Shown here in pieces: positions 18,951-26,844 of a stretch of 33,273 nt of DNA (its first letter is position 1; each line of letters starts with the position of its first letter). The notes under the pieces are model-generated. The model did not search any database. It was not told where the DNA came from and saw only the letters and a program-made list of their open reading frames with translations. Location: assembly GCA_021813025.1 (NCBI GenBank), contig JAKAME010000006.1, positions 1 to 33,273 of the forward strand. The letters are read 5' to 3'. Origin of the DNA: Microcaldota archaeon (lineage in GTDB: Archaea; Micrarchaeota; Micrarchaeia; Anstonellales; Anstonellaceae). The position numbers were made by a program, and so were the translations under genes.

Positions 18951-19010
18951 AAGCTATATAAGATATACGGCGGCGCGGCCTGCGCCCGAGCTATATAAGA
19001 TGTATGGGGC
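18951..19010. repeat. Two direct copies of ~20 bp agctatataagat(a/g)ta(c/t)gg
   Basis: gctatataagatatacgg at 18953 and gctatataagatgtatgg at 18990, 37 bp apart, between nop5 5' end and the 416-aa gene 3' end. Confidence 0.7.
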
Positions 19011-19032
19011 CAGCCGCCTGAAGAGACTGGCG

Positions 19033-20283
19033 TCAGAAGGTGTCGGAATCGGTGATACGATAATTGGTATGGTAGAGGTCGCGCATTGCATGGTGGGCGG
19101 CCCATCGGACGGCCAGCTCGCTGGACTCTGCCGCTTGCCGGACGTCGCCGACGATTCCGGCCATGTCCTCATGAGCTCTTTGGCTGACTTCGCACAGTTG
19201 CTTCTCTTTGAGGTAGAAATGGACCATCCGGAAAACGAGCTGGTCTGCCGGATAATGCATTTTATCCTCTGAGGGTTTGGAAAACCACTCTCCGTGACTT
19301 TTGAGCCACAATTTCAGATTTGGCCCGTCAACCATCTCGCTCAGGAAAGCGGTCGCTTCTTCCAGCGTGTAATCATAATAGATATTGCGCGTTGGTAGCG
19401 AATAGATGGAAGAATGCTGTGTCGAAATGCCTGAATCCTCCGAGATGAAACGAGCCGTTGAATAGCCAAAATTGAAGAGATGGCGGATTTCGTGGATACA
19501 GGTCTGCGCAAAACCCCCCGGCCCAAAACCAGAAACATTGGAGATTAGACGCATGGCCTTCTGATTTGAAGCAGGAGAATAATCGGTAATCCATTTGAAG
19601 AATGCTGGGGAGAGGTAGAAATCCTGATGAGCGATTTGAGGAAGCACGTATATCAGGCAATTATTCATCGAAGCCGAGGCGATAGTGAAGCGGTCCGCAT
19701 CCGGGCCGTCCAGAAGAAGTATGGGGTATGTTTTGCCCCGATAGGACACCGAAACCTTGTGAGATGCTGAAAATAAATAAGATTCAGACCCGCCCAATTG
19801 GTGGTTGAACACATGCCCAGCCTGTTTCAGAATCAAGTGGTAGAGCGGTGTCAGGCGATTGCGCGCTTCGAACGAATCCGCACGAAGCGTTTGAAATGGT
19901 TTATTGGCGACAATGCCTGAATCGGGTTCCGAGCGGTTTTGGTTTTTTTCAAAGTCGGCGACGAGCGCCTCGTGCCAGCGCACGGCTTTCTCATTGGTAT
20001 CGGCCCAGACAGTCAGCAGCTTATAACAAAGATTTATCGATGGGACGCCTGTTTTCAATACATGCATGTCCAGTTTTCTGGCCTCCCAAGTCTCGCTTGA
20101 AGTGATGGGCGAAGAGCGGTGCTCGTCCAGAAACGGCTTGATTTCGTCCTTGAACAGCTTCAGGAATTTCGGATTCTTCGGCGGCCCGACCTCTTTTATC
20201 CAGTTCACGACCAGCGGCCGCGGGAACACTGCTGGCAGGGAAGAGGCGGGCTTTGGAGGGTCCCTTAGGATGATGGCTGACAT
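19033..20283 (-). CDS. Orphan protein with HEXXH metallopeptidase motif
   Basis: 416 aa; CIHEIRHLFNFGYS...YDYTLEEATAFLSEM (HEIRH plus downstream EEATAF). Confidence 0.65.
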   Translation of the reverse strand: MSAIILRDPPKPASSLPAVFPRPLVVNWIKEVGPPKNPKFLKLFKDEIKPFLDEHRSSPITSSETWEARKLDMHVLKTGVPSINLCYKLLTVWADTNEKAVRWHEALVADFEKNQNRSEPDSGIVANKPFQTLRADSFEARNRLTPLYHLILKQAGHVFNHQLGGSESYLFSASHKVSVSYRGKTYPILLLDGPDADRFTIASASMNNCLIYVLPQIAHQDFYLSPAFFKWITDYSPASNQKAMRLISNVSGFGPGGFAQTCIHEIRHLFNFGYSTARFISEDSGISTQHSSIYSLPTRNIYYDYTLEEATAFLSEMVDGPNLKLWLKSHGEWFSKPSEDKMHYPADQLVFRMVHFYLKEKQLCEVSQRAHEDMAGIVGDVRQAAESSELAVRWAAHHAMRDLYHTNYRITDSDTF

Positions 20284-20370
20284 GACTACATGTTATTTTT
20301 TATGTTTAAATATGTTTGCTTTGGAAAGAGGCGGCGCAAGCCATTAAAGAAGCATTGGTGTGGAGAACCC

Positions 20371-20895
20371 ATGCTCCTCTCGGACAGGGACATAAGGCAT
20401 GAGATATCGGCCCGGCGCATAGTCTTTACGCCCCGGCTGCAAGCCTCCCAAATCGGAGGCGCGTCGGTTGACCTCACCCTGGACGGCAAATTCTGGGCGT
20501 TCAAGACAGGGTATGCCAATTCGCACCGCCCTGTTGATTTGGACAAAGTGTCGTTTGCTGATGCCACGGAGGAAATGCGGCAAAAATCCATCATTCTTTC
20601 CCCCGGCCAAATAGTCTTGGGCATCACAAAGGAGAAAATCAGGCTGCCTGCAGACATAATGGGAAACCTTGAGGGCCGCTCGCGCTATGCGAGAATGGGT
20701 TTGGCTGTGCATATCACTTCAGCACTTGTGCAGCCCGGAAGCGACAACCACCAAGTGCTTGAAATCGTGAATTTCGCGCCGTTTCCTGTGAAAATTTCAG
20801 AAGGGATGAGGATAAGCCAGGTGGTTTTCCAATATCTGAAGCATCCGACCAGCAAGCCTTATGCGAAATTTGGGAAAGTGGCAAGAAAACAATAA
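20371..20895 (+). CDS. dcd: dCTP deaminase / dUTPase family
   Basis: MLLSDRDIRHEI, GGASVDLTLDGKFW, LSPGQIVLGITKEKIRLPADIMGNLEGRSRYARMGL, MRISQVVFQ. ORF also has an upstream ATG at 20290. Confidence 0.85.
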   Translation: MLLSDRDIRHEISARRIVFTPRLQASQIGGASVDLTLDGKFWAFKTGYANSHRPVDLDKVSFADATEEMRQKSIILSPGQIVLGITKEKIRLPADIMGNLEGRSRYARMGLAVHITSALVQPGSDNHQVLEIVNFAPFPVKISEGMRISQVVFQYLKHPTSKPYAKFGKVARKQ

Positions 20896-20914
20896 AACAA
20901 AATAAACGGCTCAA

Positions 20915-21751
20915 CTAGTTTTTGGCCACAACTCTTTTTGGGCTGGGCACTGCGGAGCCGGTCCGTTCTGTTTTGGCCGTGTCCATTTTCTTGATGGCCA
21001 TTTGCTTCCTCAGTTCCGACGCGATGGCCTCGGCGAGCTCCGGATCCTTGATTCGAGCGCGTTTGAGCGTTGCAAGGGCGTCCAGGTCTCTTGTGCGGCT
21101 GAACCCCCCCACCAACTCGTGCCGCACCTTGTAGGGCAGGTTCTCATTTTTCACGAAATAGATGGCCTGCTCACGAATGTCTGGGCATTCAGACATGCTG
21201 TCAATCATCGTGTTGGCTATATAGAGCCGATAGTCCAGCGGCGTTTCCTTGTTTCCGATACGCTGCGCGAAGAGCATTGGCAGGTCTGTGATTAGGACGG
21301 CGTTATATGATATGGTCCAATTGCCATCGGTCACGGGATATTCCTGCGCATCAAAAGCAACGTCGAGGATGGTCTGGGCCGCCAGATTGTAGTCATTCTT
21401 CATCTTCAGGCCGAAAACCATCTCAGCGGCGCCCTCCCGGACAGAGTTAGATTTGTCTTGGATGGCAAGCGAGATGAGCTTGCGGAGGGCCGGGCTGTCC
21501 GGCTTAGACCACAAGAAAGGGAGTACAGACATGAAACTCTCTTTTTGCGAAACTGAGAGCTGGCTGAAGAAATCCAAGACCGGTTCGATTGCCTTCTCTC
21601 CCGCCTTTTGCGCGTGTTGAAGGAAGATGGATATTCTCTTTTTTAGGCTGCCCATGCCAGACTCGAGGCTTGACTGGACGTAATTGAGCGACGTCTCCAG
21701 CTTCTGAAGCGTTGGGTCTATTTCGGGGGGAACGGTTTTCACAACAATCAC
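20915..21751 (-). CDS. HEAT/ARM-like helical repeat protein, orphan
   Basis: 278 aa; SLAIQDKSNSVREGAAEMVFGLK, CPDIREQAIYFVKNENLPYKVRHELVGGF. Confidence 0.55.
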   Translation of the reverse strand: MIVVKTVPPEIDPTLQKLETSLNYVQSSLESGMGSLKKRISIFLQHAQKAGEKAIEPVLDFFSQLSVSQKESFMSVLPFLWSKPDSPALRKLISLAIQDKSNSVREGAAEMVFGLKMKNDYNLAAQTILDVAFDAQEYPVTDGNWTISYNAVLITDLPMLFAQRIGNKETPLDYRLYIANTMIDSMSECPDIREQAIYFVKNENLPYKVRHELVGGFSRTRDLDALATLKRARIKDPELAEAIASELRKQMAIKKMDTAKTERTGSAVPSPKRVVAKN

Positions 21752-21807
21752 ATTTACATAGTATTAGATTAATATCCACAATAAAGCTTATAAGACTTGG
21801 GCCAAAT

Positions 21808-21840
21808 GCCAAGTTCTGGGAGGTGGCGAGAAAACAATAG
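21808..21840 (+). pseudogene. Orphan copy of dcd 3' end (AKFWEVARKQ*)
   Basis: gccaagttctgggaggtggcgagaaaacaatag versus dcd 20863-20895 gcgaaatttgggaaagtggcaagaaaacaataa; 8 of 10 residues identical, mostly third-position differences. Confidence 0.75.
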
Positions 21841-21868
21841 GCACAAAGCGGATGGATGGCGATAAAAC

Positions 21869-22546
21869 TTATTTCTGCTTGCGGCCAGCATAGGACATCC
21901 CGCCTCCCGGCACCGAAACGCTGATTTCCGCCCCCGGCAGGCCCTTGTGCGACATCCAATGGCCCAGCAAGTCTGCGCCGATTTTGACCAGCACTATAAT
22001 CGGGGGCCAGAAGTTTAGCAGCGCGCCCCCAATCACCACCAGATGCATGAAGATGACGCGCGGATAGGGGCTGAAGAATATCTGCTCGGCGGGCATGCTC
22101 TCGCGCTCCCCGCCCCAGATGAAATGGAAGAAGAACGACAGGGCGTGGCTGAGCAGCAGGACGAGCGCGCCCCAGAGCACGGCAGGCAGGACGTCGAGGC
22201 TTGCGCCAAGGAATGCCAGCAGAAACACCAGATGCACGAACATGAACAGGCCGAAATGCAGGGAAAAGAAGCCCATCAGCGCGAGGCGGCCGGCGGCCGA
22301 GGCGCCGTCGATGTCTCTGGTTGTTCCGCCCGCCGTAACCTGAAATGGCATGGGCTTCTTGGAACGGCTCATCCACAGCTTGAGAAGGGTGAAGAAGCCG
22401 ATGATGGCGCTCTCGCACCAGTAGATGAGCAGGTATTGCGACATCTCCCACTGGCCGCTCATGCCGGCGGAGAGAAGGGCGAGATTGGCTATGAGCAGGG
22501 CCAGAATCGAGAAGCCGAATGAAACCATGGGAGGATTGGCGCGCAA
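21869..22546 (-). CDS. Polytopic membrane protein (DUF6498-like)
   Basis: MVSFGFSILALLIANLALLSAGM...YLLIYWCESAIIGFFTLLKLWM...; several TM helices. Family name from memory. Confidence 0.65.
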   Translation of the reverse strand: MRANPPMVSFGFSILALLIANLALLSAGMSGQWEMSQYLLIYWCESAIIGFFTLLKLWMSRSKKPMPFQVTAGGTTRDIDGASAAGRLALMGFFSLHFGLFMFVHLVFLLAFLGASLDVLPAVLWGALVLLLSHALSFFFHFIWGGERESMPAEQIFFSPYPRVIFMHLVVIGGALLNFWPPIIVLVKIGADLLGHWMSHKGLPGAEISVSVPGGGMSYAGRKQK

Positions 22547-22563
22547 TGGCTTATAAAAATGGC

Positions 22564-22596
22564 TAAATCACGCTTGCGCCCGCAGCGCGCTGGATT
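22564..22596 (-). pseudogene. Orphan copy of infB 3' end (IQRAAGASVI*)
   Basis: 33 nt, 2 mismatches to 24961-24993, both synonymous. Confidence 0.85.
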
Positions 22597-23391
22597 TTAA
22601 CCCTGCTCCAGCAGGGCATCAAACGCCGCGCGGGCGGCCGGTCCAACTTTGCCGCCAAGCTCTTTTTCGGCAGCAACCACCAACTCCTTGTTGGTCGGGC
22701 CGGCCGGCACTAGCACCCCGCCACGGTTGACCAGCACGTCGCCGACGTAGAGGCCCCGCCCGTCGCCGTCGTCGCCGCAGTCGTCGCCGCGCAAGAACGA
22801 GCCAAAAGCGCTCCAAAGATTCAGATAGAGAGCCTGCTTGTCCGAGCGCTCGGAAGAGGCGCCTTTGGGCACGCCATCCGCTCCAACATACCAGCCATCT
22901 CTATCCACTCCAGTATACCAACCCTCGCTTGTTGGCAGGTTTTCGATGAATTGGATGAACTGGCGCATCTGGGGGGAGAATTCGCCGGAGATGCTCACGC
23001 TGCCATTATTGATGGTGCAGATAGAGGGATTGATGACAAAGAGCGCATTGGACGCCCCCAGTTGTTCTTTGGTGAAGAGTTTCTCTGCGTTTGGCACGAT
23101 AAGCTCGCCGTTTCCGACCACGGTGAGGGTGCAGGCCTTTGGGCCGGTCTTGCTGATGGAGTCAATAAGGGGAGTGCGGGTGTTGACCGAAAAGCCCAGG
23201 AAAAGGGCCATTTCGCGCATGATGGCCTTGAACTCTTCTGGGTTCTGTTTGGCGAACCGCTGCACCTCGGCCGGGCCGTACATCTTCTCGAAAAATTTCT
23301 GGCCGGGAGTCTGGTTGGCGGTAACGTTTCGCGCAAGATTGACGCCAGCCGCAACGCGCTCGGTTTTGAAGTTGGAAGCCATGAGATGCAC
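22597..23391 (-). CDS. Orphan hypothetical protein
   Basis: 264 aa; no family recognised; stop codon abuts infB-terminus copy. Confidence 0.55.
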   Translation of the reverse strand: MHLMASNFKTERVAAGVNLARNVTANQTPGQKFFEKMYGPAEVQRFAKQNPEEFKAIMREMALFLGFSVNTRTPLIDSISKTGPKACTLTVVGNGELIVPNAEKLFTKEQLGASNALFVINPSICTINNGSVSISGEFSPQMRQFIQFIENLPTSEGWYTGVDRDGWYVGADGVPKGASSERSDKQALYLNLWSAFGSFLRGDDCGDDGDGRGLYVGDVLVNRGGVLVPAGPTNKELVVAAEKELGGKVGPAARAAFDALLEQG

Positions 23392-23445
23392 CTCGTTCGA
23401 TGTATTTATTGTGTAGAATGGTGTTTAAATAAGCATCTATAAATC

Positions 23446-23468
23446 TAAATCACGCTGGCTCCGGCCGC
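23446..23468 (-). pseudogene. Orphan copy of infB 3' end (AAGASVI*)
   Basis: 23 nt, 3 mismatches to infB, all synonymous. Confidence 0.75.
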
Positions 23469-23473
23469 TCAAA

Positions 23474-24886
23474 TCACGCCGTACGAGCGAACTTCTCGCG
23501 CCGGATGGCCCTCTCGACCGTCTGTTCGGCCCTTATCTTGGCTGGCGCAAGCTTTAGCGCAACTTCATTATACCTGTCCTTGATGTCAGAGGCAAACAGC
23601 TTGACCCCAAGCCTTGCCATGCCCCTTGACTCCATTTTCGCAAGCTTGTCAAGGCCTTGGGATTTTACATAGGCGATTTGAGATTCCGGAATGATGCCGC
23701 TGTTGGTTGCCGTTATCAGCCATTCGAGCCCAAGGCCGGTGGCATGGTAAAGCTCAACCTCGCTTTCGGCCTTGTAAGCCATCCTTCCATACTGACCAAG
23801 GACATGCAGAGTGGTCTTGACCGGGTTGAGGTCGTTTTCAAACATGATGGGAACTGCGTCTGACTTCTGCTCCGTGCGGATGATCTGGGTGAAATACTGG
23901 CCCTGCACCTGCGGGTGGGCGAGATTTTCGTTTGTTATTTGGAATCCTAATTTTTCAAGCCCTGATTTGTATATTTCATCCAGAGGATAGGTCGAGCAGA
24001 TGACCAGCGCTTCGCCCACGATGGCATCATGGAGCTTTTGATAGGAGTTTGCTGAGGTTATGGATGGGTTTCCTGCAAAATAATGGTCCAAAACCTGCTG
24101 CACCTTGGAAGAGAGGACGTTTTCTTTTTGGCAATTCTCCCCAAGCTTGGTGGTGGAGAAAATGGCCTGTATCTGGGTGGTTTCGCCCCTGCTGACCAGC
24201 CCTGCCGCCGTGTCGATTTGGGAGATGGTTTCTGTGTTGGGAATGAGCTTGTTCTCGATGAAGACAATTTGGCGGTTTCGACCGAAGTTTTGAGCTCTAA
24301 TCGATAGGAACTTGTCGGTGATATCCTTTTCCATGATTGAATGAGAGTCCGAAAGGCCCGCATCTTTGAGGAGGTAGAAGATGACATTCTGGCCATTGCG
24401 GCCTTTAGATTTGGAAGCCCATTTGAAAAGAGCCCTCGCGCTGCCGACAGAGGTTTTGTTGATTTTTGGGTTTTGAAAATCTCTAGTAGTGAGTGAGAGC
24501 AGCTCTTCTGTTGAGAGATTCTTGACTTCTTTGTTGAACTTGTTCTTGAGGAATTCGTAGAGGCAGACCTTGCGGACTGCTTGGCTGTCGAAGCCTTTGA
24601 AGTCAGAATTGGTTATGTTGTGCTTACCGGCAAGGCCCGCGTCTTTGAAGATGAAAAATATGACATTCTGGCCATTGCGGTCTTTGGAGTTTGTGGCCCA
24701 CACATAAAGACTCGATGCGCGTCCTACAGAGGTTTTGTTGATTTTTGGGTTTTGAAAATCTCTACTAGTGAGCGAGAGCAACTCGTCTCTGGTGATGTCC
24801 TCGATTGGTTTGCCGAACAGGTTCTGGAGGAATTCGTAGAGGCAGGCCTGGCGATTTTCTGGATTATTGAACATAAACCTGGACAT
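23474..24886 (-). CDS. Orphan protein with two tandem N-terminal domain repeats
   Basis: 470 aa; RNGQNVIF..KDAGL and LLSLT.RDFQNPKINKTSVG repeated 93 codons apart. Confidence 0.65.
   Translation of the reverse strand: MSRFMFNNPENRQACLYEFLQNLFGKPIEDITRDELLSLTSRDFQNPKINKTSVGRASSLYVWATNSKDRNGQNVIFFIFKDAGLAGKHNITNSDFKGFDSQAVRKVCLYEFLKNKFNKEVKNLSTEELLSLTTRDFQNPKINKTSVGSARALFKWASKSKGRNGQNVIFYLLKDAGLSDSHSIMEKDITDKFLSIRAQNFGRNRQIVFIENKLIPNTETISQIDTAAGLVSRGETTQIQAIFSTTKLGENCQKENVLSSKVQQVLDHYFAGNPSITSANSYQKLHDAIVGEALVICSTYPLDEIYKSGLEKLGFQITNENLAHPQVQGQYFTQIIRTEQKSDAVPIMFENDLNPVKTTLHVLGQYGRMAYKAESEVELYHATGLGLEWLITATNSGIIPESQIAYVKSQGLDKLAKMESRGMARLGVKLFASDIKDRYNEVALKLAPAKIRAEQTVERAIRREKFARTA
24447..24798. 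repeat. Intragenic direct repeat, 279-bp period
   Basis: acagaggttttgttgatttttgggttttgaaaatctcta[g/c]tagtgag[t/c]gagagca at 24447 and 24726. Confidence 0.85.
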
Positions 24887-24959
24887 AGGACCACTATGTT
24901 ATATTTTAAGTAAAATGATGCATTTAAACCTATGGGCTGGCCACGCCTATAAAAGGTGC

Positions 24960-26735
24960 CTAAATCACGCTTGCGCCTGCCGCGCGCTGGATTTCGTCAA
25001 GCAAAACAAGCTCTTTCTCCGTAAGCAGGCCGGGCGAACTTCTCAGTCTTTCCGCCTGCTGCTTTGAAATAAACACATACAATGGCTCGCCCATCTTGAA
25101 AGTCTTGCCGCAATAGGGCTCGTCCATCGAAATTGCCGCCTGCCCTCTTTCTGAAAGCAAATCCAGGGACTTGCCCTTGTCCTGAATTGCTTTCACGACC
25201 CCAATCATCTGCCCGCTAGCAGTCATCAGCTGCGCCCCGGGCCTAAGCCTTCCTGCCTGCACTTCCACGCCGAAAATGGCCGGCTTGCACAAACGAAAGC
25301 AGCAGTTGGGCAGGGCAACTATGCGCGCAGGCAGGGCAAGCTCTGAGAGCGCCGAGCGCTGGTCTCGCTCCTTCTCCTCATTTACCCAAGCAAGATAATC
25401 TTCCAGCAGCTTGTAGACTATTTCAGACTGGAAGAGGTGAACGTTTCCGCGCTGGGATTCCTCCAGCGCTTCTGGCAGGAGAGGCACGTTGAATGCCAGC
25501 ACCACTCCAAGATACTTGTCCCCAAGCGAGGCTGCGCGGGCGGAAATCACGTCCTTCTTGCCCACAGGTCCCACTCCAAGAGAGCGGATGGGAATCTGCG
25601 CATTTTGCAAGAGGCGCATCAGCGCTTCGGCAGAGCCAAGAGTGTCAGCCTTCACCACCACGCCGGCCAGCGCTTCGTTGGTGACAAGAATTGACTTGAC
25701 CTGCGAGCTGATTTCCTGCTCGATTGCAGGCGTCAGCTCAAGGGCGCCCACCACCTCGATTGGCGAGCCGGCCAGCACGCCCTCAAGGCCTGGGGCGTAA
25801 ATCTTCACCCCTGCTGCGGCATGCACCTCTTCCACATACACATAGTGAGAGCTGGCCGACGGAGTCTCTCCGGGCCGGGGCGGGCGCAGAAGGCCGCGAA
25901 TCTTCACCACCCGCGCCCCTTCAGGCGTGCCGAACACAACAAAATCGTTGCGCCTCAGCGTGCCGTTGTACACTATGACGTCGATTGTGGTGCCGAGGCC
26001 CTTCTCCTCCTTCACTTCGAGAATGGAGCCTTTGGCCGGGCCTGACTCTGCCTCCTCAAGCTCGCGGCCCAAGTATTTCTGCGAAAGGCCGGCCAAAAAG
26101 AGCAGCAGCTCGGCCATGCCCTCGCCGGTTTTGGCTGAGCAGGGCACCATGACAAGCTGCTTTGTGAAATCAGACACGCGGTCGAAGCGCTCTGATTCCA
26201 GCCCCATTTCCGAGAGCCGGCCCACGAGCGCATAGAGCCTCTCCTCAAGCAGCTGCTGCACAGACGGGGGTTGGGAGGCGAGGGACTGCGAAAAGCTGGC
26301 AGTCGGCTGGCGCTTCCATCCCTGCAAAAGGTCGATTTTGTTCAGCGCTATGATAAAGGGCGTTTTCTGCGAGCGCAGGATTTTGATTGACTCGGCAGTC
26401 TGTGGCTGTATGCCCTGCATGATGTCTATTACCAGAATTGCGATGTCGGCAATGGAGCCGCCGCGCTCGCGCATGGATGTGAAGGCGGCATGGCCCGGCG
26501 TGTCGATGAAGAGAAGGCCAGGCACTTTCAACTGGCTCTCTGCCTGCGCGCGCAGCGGCCCGCAGGCCGAGAGTATGGCCTCGCGCGGCAGGTAGGAGGC
26601 GCCAATCATCTGGGTGATTCCGCCGGCCTCTCGCGCGGCAACCCCGGTGCCGCGTATGCGGTCAAGTATGGAGGTCTTGCCGTGGTCCACGTGCGCGAGG
26701 ATGCAGACAATGGGTGAGCGCAGCATGGGAAACAC
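24960..26735 (-). CDS. infB: Archaeal translation initiation factor aIF5B
   Basis: IVCILAHVDHGKTSILDRIRGTGVAAREAGGITQMIGASYLP; LLFIDTPGHAAFTSMRERGG; ALNKIDLLQGW. Start possibly ATG 26726. Confidence 0.95.
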   Translation of the reverse strand: MFPMLRSPIVCILAHVDHGKTSILDRIRGTGVAAREAGGITQMIGASYLPREAILSACGPLRAQAESQLKVPGLLFIDTPGHAAFTSMRERGGSIADIAILVIDIMQGIQPQTAESIKILRSQKTPFIIALNKIDLLQGWKRQPTASFSQSLASQPPSVQQLLEERLYALVGRLSEMGLESERFDRVSDFTKQLVMVPCSAKTGEGMAELLLFLAGLSQKYLGRELEEAESGPAKGSILEVKEEKGLGTTIDVIVYNGTLRRNDFVVFGTPEGARVVKIRGLLRPPRPGETPSASSHYVYVEEVHAAAGVKIYAPGLEGVLAGSPIEVVGALELTPAIEQEISSQVKSILVTNEALAGVVVKADTLGSAEALMRLLQNAQIPIRSLGVGPVGKKDVISARAASLGDKYLGVVLAFNVPLLPEALEESQRGNVHLFQSEIVYKLLEDYLAWVNEEKERDQRSALSELALPARIVALPNCCFRLCKPAIFGVEVQAGRLRPGAQLMTASGQMIGVVKAIQDKGKSLDLLSERGQAAISMDEPYCGKTFKMGEPLYVFISKQQAERLRSSPGLLTEKELVLLDEIQRAAGASVI

Positions 26736-26844
26736 CGGCCTTTAAACAGGGGAGAATATCTTTTGCGCAGACGCTGTTTTTATGGCTAATGGCCAATCGC
26801 CGGCGTTGGCGGCCGTGCGGAAAGAAGCGTTCCTGCGGCTTGGC

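Noticed and set aside
18913-19032. Box C/D sRNA upstream of nop5
   Set aside because: A CTGA is present but no convincing box C/C'/D' arrangement or terminal stem.
21504-22451. 315-aa - strand ORF
   Set aside because: Spans two better-supported - strand genes in another frame.
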